Of a stretch of DNA of 64,000 nucleotides, positions 23,801-35,400 are shown piece by piece. The position numbers were made by a program, and so were the translations under genes. The notes beneath the pieces were generated by a model. That model saw nothing but the letters and a program-made list of their open reading frames with translations. It was not told where the DNA came from and did not search any database. How positions within the stretch are numbered: the first letter of the stretch is position 1; the number at the start of each line of letters is the position of its first letter. The stretch is from assembly GCF_000002985.6 (NCBI RefSeq), contig NC_003280.10:12210501-12274500 (forward strand). Reading direction: 5' to 3'. Source of the DNA: Caenorhabditis elegans. Lineage: Eukaryota; Nematoda; Chromadorea; Rhabditida; Rhabditidae.

Positions 23801-26075
23801 GAAAAAAAATTATTTTTTAGGGTCGAAAATGCCTGAAAAAATCAGAAAAAAATTACAAAAAGTGCAAATTGCCAAAGAAATTTTTCAGAATAAAGTTTAA
23901 TTTTTTATTCAAAATTTCATTTTAAGCTACGTTCAAAAATGCCAAACAAAATTACAGAAAAAATAGGAAAGATCACAAATTGCCAAAAAACATTTTTTGA
24001 GCATTTTCCGGAAAAATTATGTTTTTCAAAAAAAAATTGGGCTTTCCAAAAATTGCAAAAAAAATCATTTTTTAGGTTTAAAATTAACCAAATTGCTGAA
24101 AAATGTTTTCAAAACAATTTAAAATTGATTATTTTTTGAAAAATGATTTTGCGGAAAAAACAGCATTCGATTTTTCAAAAAAAAAATTAAAATTTCCAAA
24201 CAATTTTTTTGAAGCATTTTTTAGGTTCAAAAATGCCAGAAAAAATCAGAAAAAAAATTACAAAAAATTGCAAAAAATTTTTTTTTGAGCATTTCCCGGA
24301 AAAATAATTTTTTTTCCAAATTTCAGAAAAAAAAAACTCAAAAAAACTTATAAATAATTTTCAGTATTCCGTTGGACATGCTTCGAAATCGAAAAATATC
24401 GTGAAGATAGATCAGCATTCCTACCACAAGGATATCAAAAGCATACAAAAGTACCATGGGAATATGTTGGCGGAGTCCGTACACAACTGAAAGATGCAAA
24501 AGCTGGACGAGTTGACATGTGGCAGATCACATTCTTCTGGTTACCGGTTCTCAGTGATGAAACTGTGAAAGATGTTATTGGAGATGCTGAATGGAATCTT
24601 AATCTTGTTGCAAAGGTTTAACAAATTGCTGAAAAAAACTAGAAAAACAGTGAAAAAAAAATTATGTTTTAAAAAAATTTCCGAAAAATTCGAAAAAACA
24701 TTTTTTTTGTTTTGGTATTTTCTGTATTTTTCTTTTGAATTTTGGACATTTTGCACTAAAAAATAAAAATTATAATTGCAAAAAATTCATCAAATTTTTT
24801 TCTTAGATTTTGTATTTTCTGAGAACAATTTTTTTACCTTTTCGTTTTTTGAAAAAAAAAATTTCCCGGAAAATTCTAAAAAAAAATATTTTTGGCAGTT
24901 TTTTTTCTTTTTTGTTTGAAATTTGCACATTTTCGAACCTAAAAAATACAATTTTAAATAAAATTGTATTTTTTATCTAATTTTTTGAAAAAAAAAACTT
25001 TTTTTCGAATTGTTTTTTTTTTTTGAAAAATCGAGTTGTTTTTTCTGCAAAATTATTTTTTTATTGACAATTTTTAATTTTTTTTTCTGAAATTTAGTCA
25101 TTTTAAAAGCTAAAAAATTAATTCTTAAATTTAAAAATGCATTAAAGTTTTTATTTTCAAAAACTAATTTTTTTCAATTTTTGGGAAAAAAAATTAAAAT
25201 AATTTTTTTAAAAACAATTTGTACTTTTTTCTTTATTTCGTCTAAAATTTTCACATTTTCAAACCTAAAAAATACAATTTTAAATAAAAATTTAACAAAA
25301 TTTTTTTTCGGTAGATGTAACCTTTTATTTAATTTTTTTTTTTGATAAATCTAATTGAATTTGTATCCGCAAAGTTATGGCAATTTTTATTTAAAAAAAA
25401 TTTTTTTCTGAGTTTTGGTCATAAATAATGCATTAAAAGTTGTATTTTCTTTTTTCAAAAACAAATTTTTTGTACTTTTTGTGAAGAATTAACATTAAAA
25501 AAATGATTTTTTACCGGAAAATTCTAAAAACCATTTTTTTGGCAATTTGTACACTTTCGTACCTATAAAATACAATTTTAAATTAAAAAAAACCTTTTGT
25601 TAAAATTTTTTGAAAATTTTTTTGTCGGAAAATGCTCTGAAACTTGTAAATTTTCGAGCCTAAAAAAATACAATTTTTATTAAAAAAAATTATTTTCCAA
25701 AATTAGTAATTCGGAAACATTGCAAACTAAAAAAAGTTCAATTTCTTCCAGATCTACGCAAATGAAGAAAAATGGCGTAGCGTTACACTCGAGACATTCT
25801 TCAAACAAGACGTCGACGAGATTTTCAGCCAAACAAATTCGATACTTCAAGCCCGCGACGCTTCGATCTACAAAGCCTTTTCACATTCCTCATTCGGTAC
25901 TTTAAGCCCCGCAGCGAGTGCTGATTTAGCTCTAATGGAAAGTGCCGAAGCCATTGTTTCACCGTCGTCAGATGCTCCAAGTCGCTCCTCAAATGGGAAA
26001 AATGGAGGAAAATTTCGAAAAATGTCGAGCCTGATGGCCAGTGTGATGGGAAGACGAAAATCTGATTCTAAGTAG
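17819..26075 (+). CDS. sinh-1: SINH-1, SIN1/MAPKAP1 subunit of TOR complex 2
   Basis: Exons 17819-18022, 19008-19435, 20793-21112, 22108-22407, 23469-23570, 24365-24615 and 25752-26075 join in consistent phase and encode 642 residues. Domains match SIN1. The CRIM domain (about residues 125-260) contains the NNPLGEYSKF motif and the VIGYCLLQYYL segment. After it comes the LPPLDS linker. A Ras-binding-like region (about 270-385) includes EFVMIRKNSSRAG, close to the human EFCLVRENSSRAD. A C-terminal PH-like region (about 410-590) ends with a helix like that of human SIN1 (TLETFFKQDVDEIF). CRIM recruits Akt/SGK-type substrates to TORC2, and the PH region binds phosphoinositides at membranes. Acceptors ATTTTCAG and CATTTCCAG just before the ATG could take a spliced leader. 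Six introns of about 0.8-1.4 kb (phases 0, 2, 1, 1, 1, 0) are loaded with repeats, listed separately. Confidence 0.95.
18783..18915. repeat. Single GGGTCCCACCACGAAA repeat unit in sinh-1 intron 1
   Basis: The unit opens with GGGTCCCACCACGAAA and returns with TTTCGTGGTGGGACCC within 55 bp, forming a small palindrome. A tail with GGCAATATGGGGCTTATTTG and AATACAGTGATAATAG follows. The rest of intron 1 (18023-19007) is plain A/T-run DNA. Confidence 0.85.
19549..20735. repeat. Array of about eight GGGTCCCACCACGAAA units filling sinh-1 intron 2
   Basis: Units start near 19550, 19673, 19820, 19975, 20124, 20273, 20426 and 20585. Many carry the palindromic core, the TATGGGGCTTATTTGAAAGC and CTAATACAGTG tail, and the AGAGCTTTGATTTAAG phrase. 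Period is about 120-155 bp, with alternating core versions that suggest duplication in pairs. The array occupies almost the whole intron between exons 2 and 3, and its last unit ends in CATGCAAGCAATGAAATTTGTG. Confidence 0.9.
21113..22107. other. sinh-1 intron 3, AT-rich
   Basis: This intron has no array units. It consists of A- and T-runs with two short GC islands (around 21218-21245 and 21515-21590) carrying GGCGTGGCTTTG and CTCCGCCTCTTTTTC. The open frames are low complexity. Confidence 0.6.
22788..23300. repeat. Inverted-orientation repeat array in sinh-1 intron 4
   Basis: Three core units (about 22882, 23035, 23187) follow ACAAATTCTATTGCCTGCAT and GAGCTTTCAAATGCACCCCA. Read on the minus strand the block matches the end of the intron-2 array, including the CATGCAAGCAATGAAATTTG end. 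The two arrays therefore face each other across exons 3 and 4. Confidence 0.9.
24616..25751. other. sinh-1 intron 6, AT-rich
   Basis: A/T-run DNA in which degenerate phrases such as CCTAAAAAATACAATTTTAAA recur about every 300 bp. No exon-like sequence was seen, and intron 5 (23571-24364) is similar. Confidence 0.55.
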
Positions 26076-27856
26076 TTTTTTTTTTAGGTTTTTAGGTTTT
26101 TTTGTTTTGCTGTGATATATATTTTGCTTTAATAGTGTATTTGAAAAATTGATATTTTTTGTAAAAAAATTCCAAAAAATTGAGAAAAAAACATTTTCGG
26201 AATTTTTAATTTTTACAAAATTCTAAGAAATTTATACCGGAAAATGTTGAAAATCTAAAATCACTTTTTTTTGTTTTGAAATTTTATAAAAATTTTCAAA
26301 ATTCAAATTTTCAAAAATCACTTTTTTTTTGAATAATTCGGAAAATTTGGAACAAAAAAAAACAAATTTTATGTTTTCATTTCGGCAAATTTTAAAAAAT
26401 TCGAAAATTTTTTAATTTTGGTTATTTCGGGAAAATTACGATTAAAACATTTTTTGAAAAATATTTGAAAAAATTCAAATTTTACGATTTTTTGGATATT
26501 TCGGCAAGTTTTTTGAAAGATTCGAAATTTTTAATTTTGGGCATTTCGGAAAAATCACGATTAAATTTTTTTTTTTTTAGTATTTGAAAAAAAATCAAAT
26601 TTTGCGATTTTTGGATATTTCTGAAAAAACTGAAAATTTTCGAAAAATGTTGAAATAAAAAGTAATGTTTTCTTATTTTCGGCCACATTTTGATATATTT
26701 TTTCCCCTAAAAATTCGAAAAACTCCCGATTATTCTGCATTTTCCTGTAAAATTTACGATTTTAGGAAATTTTGAAAATTGTCAAAAAAATTCCAAAAAA
26801 GTTACGTTTCAAGATTCGAAATATGTTACAAAAATTTTTTAAAATTGATTTTTCTTATTTTCACCCAAAAATTCGAAAAAATCCCAAAATTTGAGACAAA
26901 AACCCAATCAAATTGTGATTTTCTTGTTCATTTTCCGGAAAAATTTATTTTTTCAAAAAAAAAAAAAATTTGTTATTCCTAAAATCACTGTACCTCTTTT
27001 TCCTATTCCACCTCTATATTGTGATATATCAATCAATTTTCTTCAATACTAATACAAATTAATATTCCACATTTGTGTGTGTATGTGCAGTTCTAATTAA
27101 CATATTATCAATTCATTTTTCCCATTTATTCCACTGCCCCTGCTTCACTTCTTCATACTACCCTCCTACCGTACACCGTTAGCCGACGTGTACAATTCAC
27201 ATTCTGCTTCCTTCTTCTTCTTCTTCTCGGAATCTCTAAGAAAAAAAGCGAAATAGTATGGGATAACCGGAGAGACGGCAGACAGAACCTGTTCTGTCTT
27301 CCAACTCATCGGTGAATTTGTGTGTGTTGGAGAAGGAAAGAAGGAAGGATTCCAATTGCCATTTCCGACTTTTCATTCCATTTCACATACACAGCTTCTT
27401 GTTATGTTTGGATTTTAGTTTTCGAGTAATTTACTAATAATTTATTGGGTTCTCATAACGTTTATTCAAATAGGAACATAATCAGATTGAATTTCAAAGA
27501 ACGCAGTTACGTAGAAAAGCTATCTTCAATTTTAATAACTTATTGGGTTCTTATGTATTATAACCGAATAGAGTCATAATTACATATGTTTTCGAAATAT
27601 GTAGATACACGGGTGGGTTATCTCCAATTTTAATGCCGTAATTGTATTAGGATTTATCAAAAAACGACAGCTAACACTATATTTGTTAAATCCTATTCAC
27701 ACTATATTATATTAGATTAATACTGATTAAGTTGTTCAAAAATGTGATGTTACGTATTTCGAATAAAAATCTAATTATATGTGGCCTAATATCGACAGCT
27801 AACTAGATACGGGTTATATATTTAGGTTATTCTCGTAATACCTTATCATGTATCTT

Positions 27857-28451
27857 AAAAGGGTAGTAGAGTTTGTGGGTATTTTGCTTAAATAGACTAC
27901 AACTGGTCCAAAACCACCGAATTTCATAATGAGACTTCCCAAAAAATTTCCGAAAATGTTTTATGGTCCGCCAAAATTTCGAAAAAAAAAGAGTCAAATC
28001 TTGCTAAAATCTGAAATTTTGCACACTTTTCTTAGTCACAGCCGCTGGATTTTAGTCTTTCTGAAATTATCACCATTTAATCCTTATTTTGATAATTTAT
28101 CCTGCGGAATTTTGTTGATTGAGACAACTTTTAGACCAATAGGCATCCAAAAATGATCAAAATTGGATGCCTATCGGCCTAAAAGTTGTCTCAATCAACG
28201 AATGAGATAAATTACCAAAACAAGGATTAAAAGGTGATAATTTCAGAAAAACCAAAGTTCAGTGGCTGTGACTAAGAAAAGTGTGCAAAATTTCAGATTT
28301 TATCAAAATTTGACTCTTTTTTTTTCGAAATTTTGACCGGCTATAAAAAATTTTTGGAAATTTTTTGTGAAGTCTCATTATGAAATTCGGTGGTTTTGGA
28401 CCAGTTTTAGTCTATTTAAGCAAAATACTTACAAACTCTACTCCCCCTTTA
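27857..28451. repeat. Palindromic TTAA-flanked element
   Basis: The left end AGGGTAGTAGAGTTTGTGGG and right end CAAACTCTACTCCCCCT are inverse copies with TTAA outside each. The arms include ACCACCGAATTTCATAATGA and its inverse, with a centre near 28155 (ATAGGCATCCAA and TTGGATGCCTAT). It is related in sequence to the elements at 7.5 and 52.8 kb. Confidence 0.85.
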
Positions 28452-29354
28452 ATATATTTCACGACATACATACGTGAATAACTTCTTTAGTGTTGCTCTT
28501 TAATTATGTAGTATACTTAAATGCATTTTATTAAAAATCGTCAGTATTTAACAGTATTGAATTGTTCATACTAATAAAATCAGACAATGTTTGACGCAAA
28601 TAAAATGAAGCAATACATGTTTTTTACTTTGTCAATTAGTTAGTTAGTTATGAACATTGTAACTATACAGTTTACAAGCAAACGGGTTAATTTTTCGTGA
28701 AAGTAATTATTTTCAATAACGTTATTAAAATTATATATTACTAACTTTTATATGGGAATCATCCTAACCAAGAAAACTGTTTAAAAAATTGTAAAAACCC
28801 TAATTATAATTCATAAAGTTATTAAAATATACATCGATCGAAATATAGTAACCACCACCATTTCTAGAATGCATTACCAAAAATTATGTGCAAAATAGTA
28901 ATGTTTTATGAGACTTCCAACAAAAAAAAATTGAATCACCGAATCATGTTTTTGCTACAAAACATTGTAGTTGCTTTTTGAATTTTTCGTTCTGCTTCAT
29001 ATTTTTTTCCAGACATCATTGATATAACCCTTTTTATCTGCAAAAACTCATCAAAGCACCTTCTTTATGGTTTCTGATCACCCCTCCATAGATACACCGA
29101 GATCCTTATCATCGGTACGACCTCGACCGTTGGCTAGTTTTTTGCAGTTCGATAATGACCTCAATATCTTGATCTGTTTCTTCTTTTCTCCATCATTCGT
29201 CATACCTTTCACTTTTAGAGGTGGTTTTTTATACAGCTTTTCTAATACAAAGGATAGTGATATTAAAAAATTCTAGTTTTAGATTATTAACAACGGGATT
29301 GCATAGAAAAAGTTTCTTTTTCGACATTTTTTCGTAAAACGGGCATTAAATGAA

Positions 29355-29431
29355 TAACACAACAATTATATAGTTCTGTTATAAAACAACAAGTAGTATG
29401 TTTTATAACAGAACTTTATAATCGTTGTGTT
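29355..29431. repeat. Short hairpin upstream of the thioredoxin gene
   Basis: AACACAAC, TATATAGTTCTGTTATAAAA and their inverses (TTTTATAACAGAACTTTATA, GTTGTGTT) pair over about 34 bp with a loop of roughly 10 bases. Confidence 0.75.
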
Positions 29432-29490
29432 TTTATAACAGCAATGGCTTTTAAACGCTGGAAAAAAAAGGTCACAACAGTTCATTTTCA

Positions 29491-29637
29491 AGCTTAGTCT
29501 TAGTCTTAGTCTTAGGCTTAGGCTTAGCCTTAGCCTTAGTTTTAGGCCCGGGTTCAGGCTTAGCCTTAGGCTTAGGCTTTGGCTTAGTCTTAGGCTTAGT
29601 CTTAGGATTAGTCTTAGGCTTAGGCTTAGGCATAGGT
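29491..29637 (+). repeat. Degenerate telomere-like (TTAGGC) block 1
   Basis: About 24 hexamers of the form CTTAGG or CTTAGT run in register, with TTAGGC reading on the plus strand. TTAGGC is the C. elegans telomere unit. It ends 250 bp before the thioredoxin ATG. Confidence 0.85.
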
Positions 29638-29887
29638 GGGGCTGGGGGATTATTTTAATTTTTTTTTTTGAAAATTATCAGAAATTTTTTACATTCAATT
29701 AAACAAATTGTAGTGAATATTTTGAGTTGTGTAAAAATGATATTTTTCACAACAGTAATAATATTTAAATTATACATATAAACCACATTAATAACGTTTT
29801 TTTTAAGTATCTGATCACTTTTTTTTGCATGCTAAACTTATATTTTCTGTTTAGTATAAAACTCCATCCAATTCCCCGTTGTTCCAG

Positions 29888-31472
29888 ATGAGATCCCTTC
29901 TCCTCTTGGCACTTGTGAGTGCGTCGGCGTACGCGAGTTTCGACAAGATCAAGGATTCTATTCAAAACCCATTGGCACGTGGATTTGGTGACGATATTGC
30001 GTGGGTCAAGTGGGAAGATGCAATTGAGACTGCTTTGGATACTGATAAGCCAATCTTCTTGTTGATCCACAAGTCTTGGTGCCATGCTTGCAAAGGTAAG
30101 AGCGGCAGTTGAGAAAATTTAGGCAATTTCTTATAATACGTGTGGTATCACACTGTCCCATCACGGTTTGATCTACAAAAAATGCGGGAATTTTTTGCTC
30201 TAAAAATGCGACGTCAGCAGGTTCTTAATCATGCGAAATCATTTGAGAACTCTGCGACTCTTCTCCCGCATTTTTTGTAGATCTAGGTAGATCAAGCCGA
30301 AGTGAGACACCCTGACACCGCGTGATTGATTACATGCTTCACTAATAATTTGAAATTTAATCATTTTATTCAACAAGTTAGTCCAATAGAGCGCACATTC
30401 ACATGTCCCTTCCCCACTGCAGCTTCGATTTTCTCTCCGGGTAACCGACCAAAGACAAGAAAGGAGAGGGATTTATTCATCCTTGACACACTTTTTTTTA
30501 TTAATTCAAAGAATGGTGTCAGAACACCTTGTAAACCACAAAGCTTGTACATATAGTTTTCAAGGGAAAAATCGGGAAATTCAATTGATATTTTTCGAAA
30601 ATTGCAAAAAAAAACGTGCAAAATTTTGAATTAAGAAAAATGCACATTTGTACAAATTTTGGGAAATTCAAAAATTTTCACGTGATGGGACCCGTGTGTG
30701 GGCGAACCACAGTTTAAATTTGATGTAAAATAATATTTATAATTTTTATGACTCAACATTTGAAACTTTAAACATAATTGTATTCGTTTAAAAATTTGTG
30801 AAAAAATTGAAAATTGGTTTTAAAAAATTTGAAGTTTAAATATTTCAAGTCCAGAAAATCCAATGCGAGAAAAAACCTCAAAATTTTTTTAAAAATTCCA
30901 AAAATTATATAAAAAATTATTTTAAAGCTTTCAAAAATTCAATAAAAATTCCAAACAAATTCCACTAATCTGAAAAAAGGATAAAATCTATTGGGGTCCT
31001 AAGCCTAAGTTTGAGCCTAAGTCTAAGTGTAAGGCTACGACTAAGCCTAAGCCCAAGCTGTAGCTTACGTCTAAGCCTAATTTTTAAATGTTTCAATTTC
31101 GAATTTTCAAATTTTCCAGCTCTCAAGAAGACCTTCCAACAATCCAACGCCAAGAAAGCCTTCAAAAAGCTCTCAGAGCACTTTGTAATGGTTAACACCG
31201 AAGACGACGACGAGCCATTCGAGGAGGAGTACCGTCCAGACGGAAAGTACATTCCACGTCTGCTTTTCCTCGACAAAAATGGAGATCTTCTTCAAGAATT
31301 CAAAAATAAGAAGGCCGAATACAAAAATTACGCGTATTACTACTCATCACCAGCTGATATCCTTAACTCTATGAAGGATGTGCTTAAACATTTTGGAGTT
31401 GACATTCCAGAGGCTAAGAGAGGTGATAAGCTTAAGCCAAAGAAGCCAGAGGGAAAGAAGAAGGAATTGTAA
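29888..31472 (+). CDS. txdc-12.1: ER thioredoxin-like protein, TXNDC12/ERp18 type
   Basis: Two exons (29888-30095, 31120-31472) encode 186 residues. Residues 1-16 form a cleavable signal peptide with a Leu/Ala core ending AYA. The thioredoxin-like fold carries W64-C65-H-A-C68, a CxxC redox site whose CHAC pair differs from the CGAC of human ERp18. A charged C-terminal tail ends KKEL, a KDEL-like retention signal. It should therefore be a soluble ER-lumen thiol oxidoreductase. A splice acceptor (GTTGTTCCAG) directly abuts the ATG, so the mRNA is probably trans-spliced. The single phase-1 intron, just after the CxxC codons, holds a hairpin element and a telomere-like block. The frame open upstream of exon 2 is only that telomere repeat and is not coding. 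The symbol is from memory; another txdc-12 paralogue is possible. Confidence 0.9.
30138..30324. repeat. Hairpin element copy 2 (reverse orientation)
   Basis: A full-length copy inside the thioredoxin intron, from ACGTGTGGTATCACACTGTC to TGACACCGCGTG, with GTAGATCTAGGTAGATC in the right part. Confidence 0.9.
30997..31081 (-). repeat. Telomere-like block 2 (GCCTAA on plus)
   Basis: Degenerate CCTAAG hexamers run in the opposite orientation to block 1, within the thioredoxin intron and ending 38 bp before its acceptor. Confidence 0.8.
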
Positions 31473-31572
31473 GAATAGAGATTGTTTTATTGATTTATTG
31501 ATTGATTTTCAGCTAATTTATTTCTTATCATTTCTTTGCCAATCTTGTTAACTATTATTAATTATTATCACG

Positions 31573-31578
31573 AATAAA
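31573..31578 (+). terminator. Poly(A) signal of the thioredoxin gene
   Basis: AATAAA lies about 100 bp after the stop codon, before AT-rich intergenic DNA. Confidence 0.75.
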
Positions 31579-31851
31579 CTGGTTCTCGATACGTCGGTTT
31601 TTACGAAAAATTTAAATTCGCGCCAAAAACCTTTTCGAAACCTCGAAAAAATTTTAAAAATCTTATGAAAATTGCATTTTGTGCCTGAAAATTTTTAGCC
31701 AATTTTTTAGAAAAAAAAAAAGTTTTAGGAAAATCTGTGACATTTTGAAAAATTCAGGAAAGTTTGAAATTCCAGCCAAAAAACTTTTGAAAACTAATTT
31801 TTTGAAAAAACTAATTTTTTGAAATTTTTGAATTTTGCATTCATTTGAAAT

Positions 31852-31953
31852 TGACTTAGGCATAGGCTTAGGTCTAGGCTTAGGCTTAGTCTCAGGCTTA
31901 GGCTCAGGCCTACGCTTAGACGTAGGCTTAGGCTTTGGTTTAGGCTCAGGCTT
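31852..31953 (+). repeat. Telomere-like block 3
   Basis: Degenerate CTTAGG hexamers reading on the plus strand, just downstream of the thioredoxin gene. Leu/Ser-rich open frames here are translation of the repeat. Confidence 0.8.
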
Positions 31954-32139
31954 TTTTCGGTGATTTTAGAAAATCTGAAAAGCTTTTTGAAGTTTAAATC
32001 TGAACAAAATTTTTTTTGTTTGAAAAAATTTATAATTTCATGAATTTTTGAATTTTGCTCTCGATAATTGTTTAATTTAAAAAAATTCAAAAAAAATTTG
32101 AATTTTGCCACAAAATAGGAGATTTAAAATACACCGCCC

Positions 32140-32340
32140 ACATATTGGTTCAAATCTAAATCAAGGCTTTCATGGGAGGCAGGCGCGGTTTCAGGGCCTG
32201 ACGCCTGTCTGCCCGCCTGCCTTCCGCCGCGGCCGACACTTTTCGGGTTCCGCACTATACAGAAGGCCCGAGGCAGGTGAAGGTCGCCGCAAGGTAGGCA
32301 CACCAGGCCTTTTGGCGCCTACATGGAAGGATTAATCAAA
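32140..32340. repeat. GC-rich interspersed repeat, copy 1
   Basis: A 170-200 bp GC-rich island (AGGCAGGCGCGGTTTC near the left end, GGCGCCTACATGGAAGG at the right) in AT-rich DNA. Its reverse complement matches 50477-50705, including the ends. Confidence 0.8.
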
Positions 32341-32494
32341 ACCAGTTTCCTAAGGGATTAAGAAACTTTCTCTCCTTCCCTATATTTGAGTAGTTATGTA
32401 AACATCCTCATATTCAGAATATGTCACGTCTCTTCTCCAATGTTCCGAATTATTTTCCTCTTATACATCGTCGGGTCATTTCTCTACCAGCAAT

Positions 32495-35400
32495 ATGAAT
32501 TCGCAGTTTGAATTTCGAAATTTAGTTCTAAATTCCCAATTTCTTTGGATTTTTCTAATAAATCTTATCACCTCTGCCAATTCTGAAGCCCTAGCTTCTC
32601 CTTATCAGTATCTGAAGGATCTTTGCCCTGTTGGACAGCTTCCACTAACGGATACGGAGCACGTGAAGACGTGTGCAAGCTTATGTCCTCTTGGAGCATT
32701 TTGTCATAGGGGTATATGTTGTGTACCGCCACCGCAGTGCAGGCATCCGGCTTATAGGTGAGGAAATTTTTTTTTGAATTTTGTGTTAAACTTCGCAGAT
32801 TATATATTGTTTTTTGAAAACAAATAATTTTATTTTACCGCCAAATTGTTTTTAAATGTTTTCAAATATTTAAAATTGGCGCCAATTTTTTTTGAAGTTT
32901 TTGGAATATTTAAGTTTGGCGCCAAAATTGTTTTGCAATTTTTAAATAATTTAATTTGACGTCACAATGTTTTAAAATTTTTAAAATATTTAAATCTGGC
33001 GCCACTTTTTAAAATTTTTTTTAAATATTTAAAATTGGCGCCAAATTTGTTTTGCAAGTTTTTAAATATTTAAATTTGGCGCCAACTTTTTTTGTTGATA
33101 TTTTTGAATTATTTAAAATTGGCGCAAAAATTGTTCTGAAATTTTTTTAATATTTAAAATTGGCGCTAAATTTTTTTTGCAATTTCTAAAAAATTAAATT
33201 TAGCACCATTTTTTGAAATTTCTTTTAATATTTAAATTGGGCGCCAATTATTTTTGTTGATATTTTTGAAATATCTAAATTTGGCGAAAATTGAAATTTT
33301 AAAATTTCTGTCAAAATTATCAAAAAAAAAAATTATATCAAAAAAATTAAAACTTGAAGCTTGCCCCAACTATTTTAAAGATTCAAAAACTGAAAGTCGC
33401 GCCAAAGTTGCTAAAAATCTGAAATTTTGAATTTCGCGCCAAAAATATTTGAACTCAAACTTCAGGATGTCTACCGGCTTTCCATGTCTTCCAAAACGTA
33501 AGAATAACTGCCCAGATGGATCATTTTGTGTATCAAGTAGTCAGGATGGAATGTCGATATGCTGCTCAAACAGGAGCATTGAAAAGTTGGTGATTTTAAG
33601 CTCCGCCCACTTCTTGGTTTTCTGGGAGAAGAAGACCATTCTAAAATAAAAACTATAACTACAAATAAAATAAATCCATATTTTTACAGAAGTTTCCCGA
33701 TAACATCACAATTAAAACTCTCCAAATCTGCACCGTTCCCAAAGGAAAAGCCGATGCAAAAATCCACGTCATCACTGATGACGTCACTAGACTCCTCCCA
33801 AATCTGTCCGAAATCCCATCCAATTATTGCACATGATGGGAAATCTCTGGTTTTGTGCAAGGATTGTGTTCAGGGGTTAGTTTTGGACTGCGTTTTAAAA
33901 ATTAAAAAATTTATTTTTAAACGAAAATGTTACCTAAACTCGAAATTTACAATTTTTGCACCAAAAAACTGGAGAAAAATTTTTAGTGCCCAAAAAAATT
34001 ATTTTTGAACATTTCAAATTTTTTTAGATTTTTCAGAAAGTTCACATAATATTGAAGATTTTGATTTTGTAAATTTGAACAAAAGCATAAAACTGTTTGT
34101 ATCACAAATTAAATTTTTTTAACATTTGAACATTTTGGGTCCCACCACGATAAGTTTCAGAACCGATATTTTCCTGGAAACTGTTATAGAAAAAAAGTAA
34201 AAATTCAGATTTATTTCGGGGTACCCCGAATTCAAACAAAATATCATAATATGAAAAAAATTTTTAAATCAAACGTTAAATAATATTTCGAATTTTTGGG
34301 TCCCACCACAAAAGCTTTTTTGCCGAAAATTTTGTGAAAAAAATTGGCAAAATTGTATGTATGATGCTTTAAATTTAACATTTCAACTAATTTAAAAAAA
34401 TTAAATTCGAAAATTTTTTTTTCAAATTCTATATTTTCAGAGTTTGCGCAAAATTCCGCACCAGTAACGTAGAGGTATGCTGTCAAAGTTCTGACGATAT
34501 TTGTGGTGTTGGAAGTCAAATTTTGATGAATGGATTGGTGCCGAGGGACTGTAACAAGAAGCCATGTGGGATGGGGTAAGTGAATTTTACAGCTCAAGCC
34601 ATGCTCTTAAAATAGCCAGGAGCTAATTTTTTTTGCTCGAAACTTTCCGAAAAACATCTAAAACTTGGAATCAATTTTTTGATTTTTTGAAAATTAAAGT
34701 TGAAATTTCACAAAAATTTTTAAACATTTTCAGAACTTCTAAACTAAAATTGCACCGCAAATTTCAAATTTCCAGCTACGAATGTTCGCTAACCCCGACG
34801 GGTCTTCGTGTATGTTGTTCGTTAGCCCAATGCCCGTCAGGAGTGTTTGCGAGAAGTGTGTGCGCAGCCGGATGTTTGAGAAATGAAAAGTGCATGGAAA
34901 TTCAGAATGAGATGTGGTGTTGTCCATCCGAGGAATCATTCGGTTCAAGAATTGAGATGGTTTGTAGGAATGGGGAGAATGGGTAAGTTACTACATTGTA
35001 CTGTAGTACTGTATACTGTATAGTGTACTGTTGGGGTACTGTAGCTCAGTTTCCGTTTGTCAAAAATTATCAAAAAATTTAATTCAGTGTTTATCATCCA
35101 GAAAATAGCCTTAATATACCGAGTATAACTGTAGAAAAATTTATGGAATTTCTCTAAATTTTTCTAAATTTTTAACGATTTTTTTTCAATTTTGCAAAAA
35201 TATTTGATTTATAACACTAAAAACTATTCAAATGCCAGAAAATGGAGCCGTAATGACCAAATATATCTGGAAAATTTTTAAATAAATTTTCTAATTTTTT
35301 AAAATGATTTTTCGTCAATTTTTAAAAAATCTAAGAAACGGCCGAATTAAATTTGAATTCCCGCGCAAACCATATATTTCGGCCGTTTTTTAAATTGTTG

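Larger units (their letters stand above)
26076..29887. other. Intergenic region between sinh-1 and the thioredoxin gene
   Basis: The first kilobase is A/T-run DNA like the introns. From about 27.0 kb the composition becomes mixed (TTCTTCTTCTTC, GTGTGTGTATGTG), possibly regulatory. A palindromic element (27857-28451), a short perfect-looking hairpin (29355-29431) and a TTAGGC-like block (29491-29637) follow. A 69-codon open frame at 29067-29276 has no recognisable similarity and no splice context. Confidence 0.55.

Noticed and set aside
31011..31119. N-terminal extension of thioredoxin exon 2 (Leu/Ser/Arg-rich)
   Set aside because: It reads through a telomere-like repeat and the acceptor TTTTCCAG at 31119. 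The true first exon with a signal peptide is at 29888.
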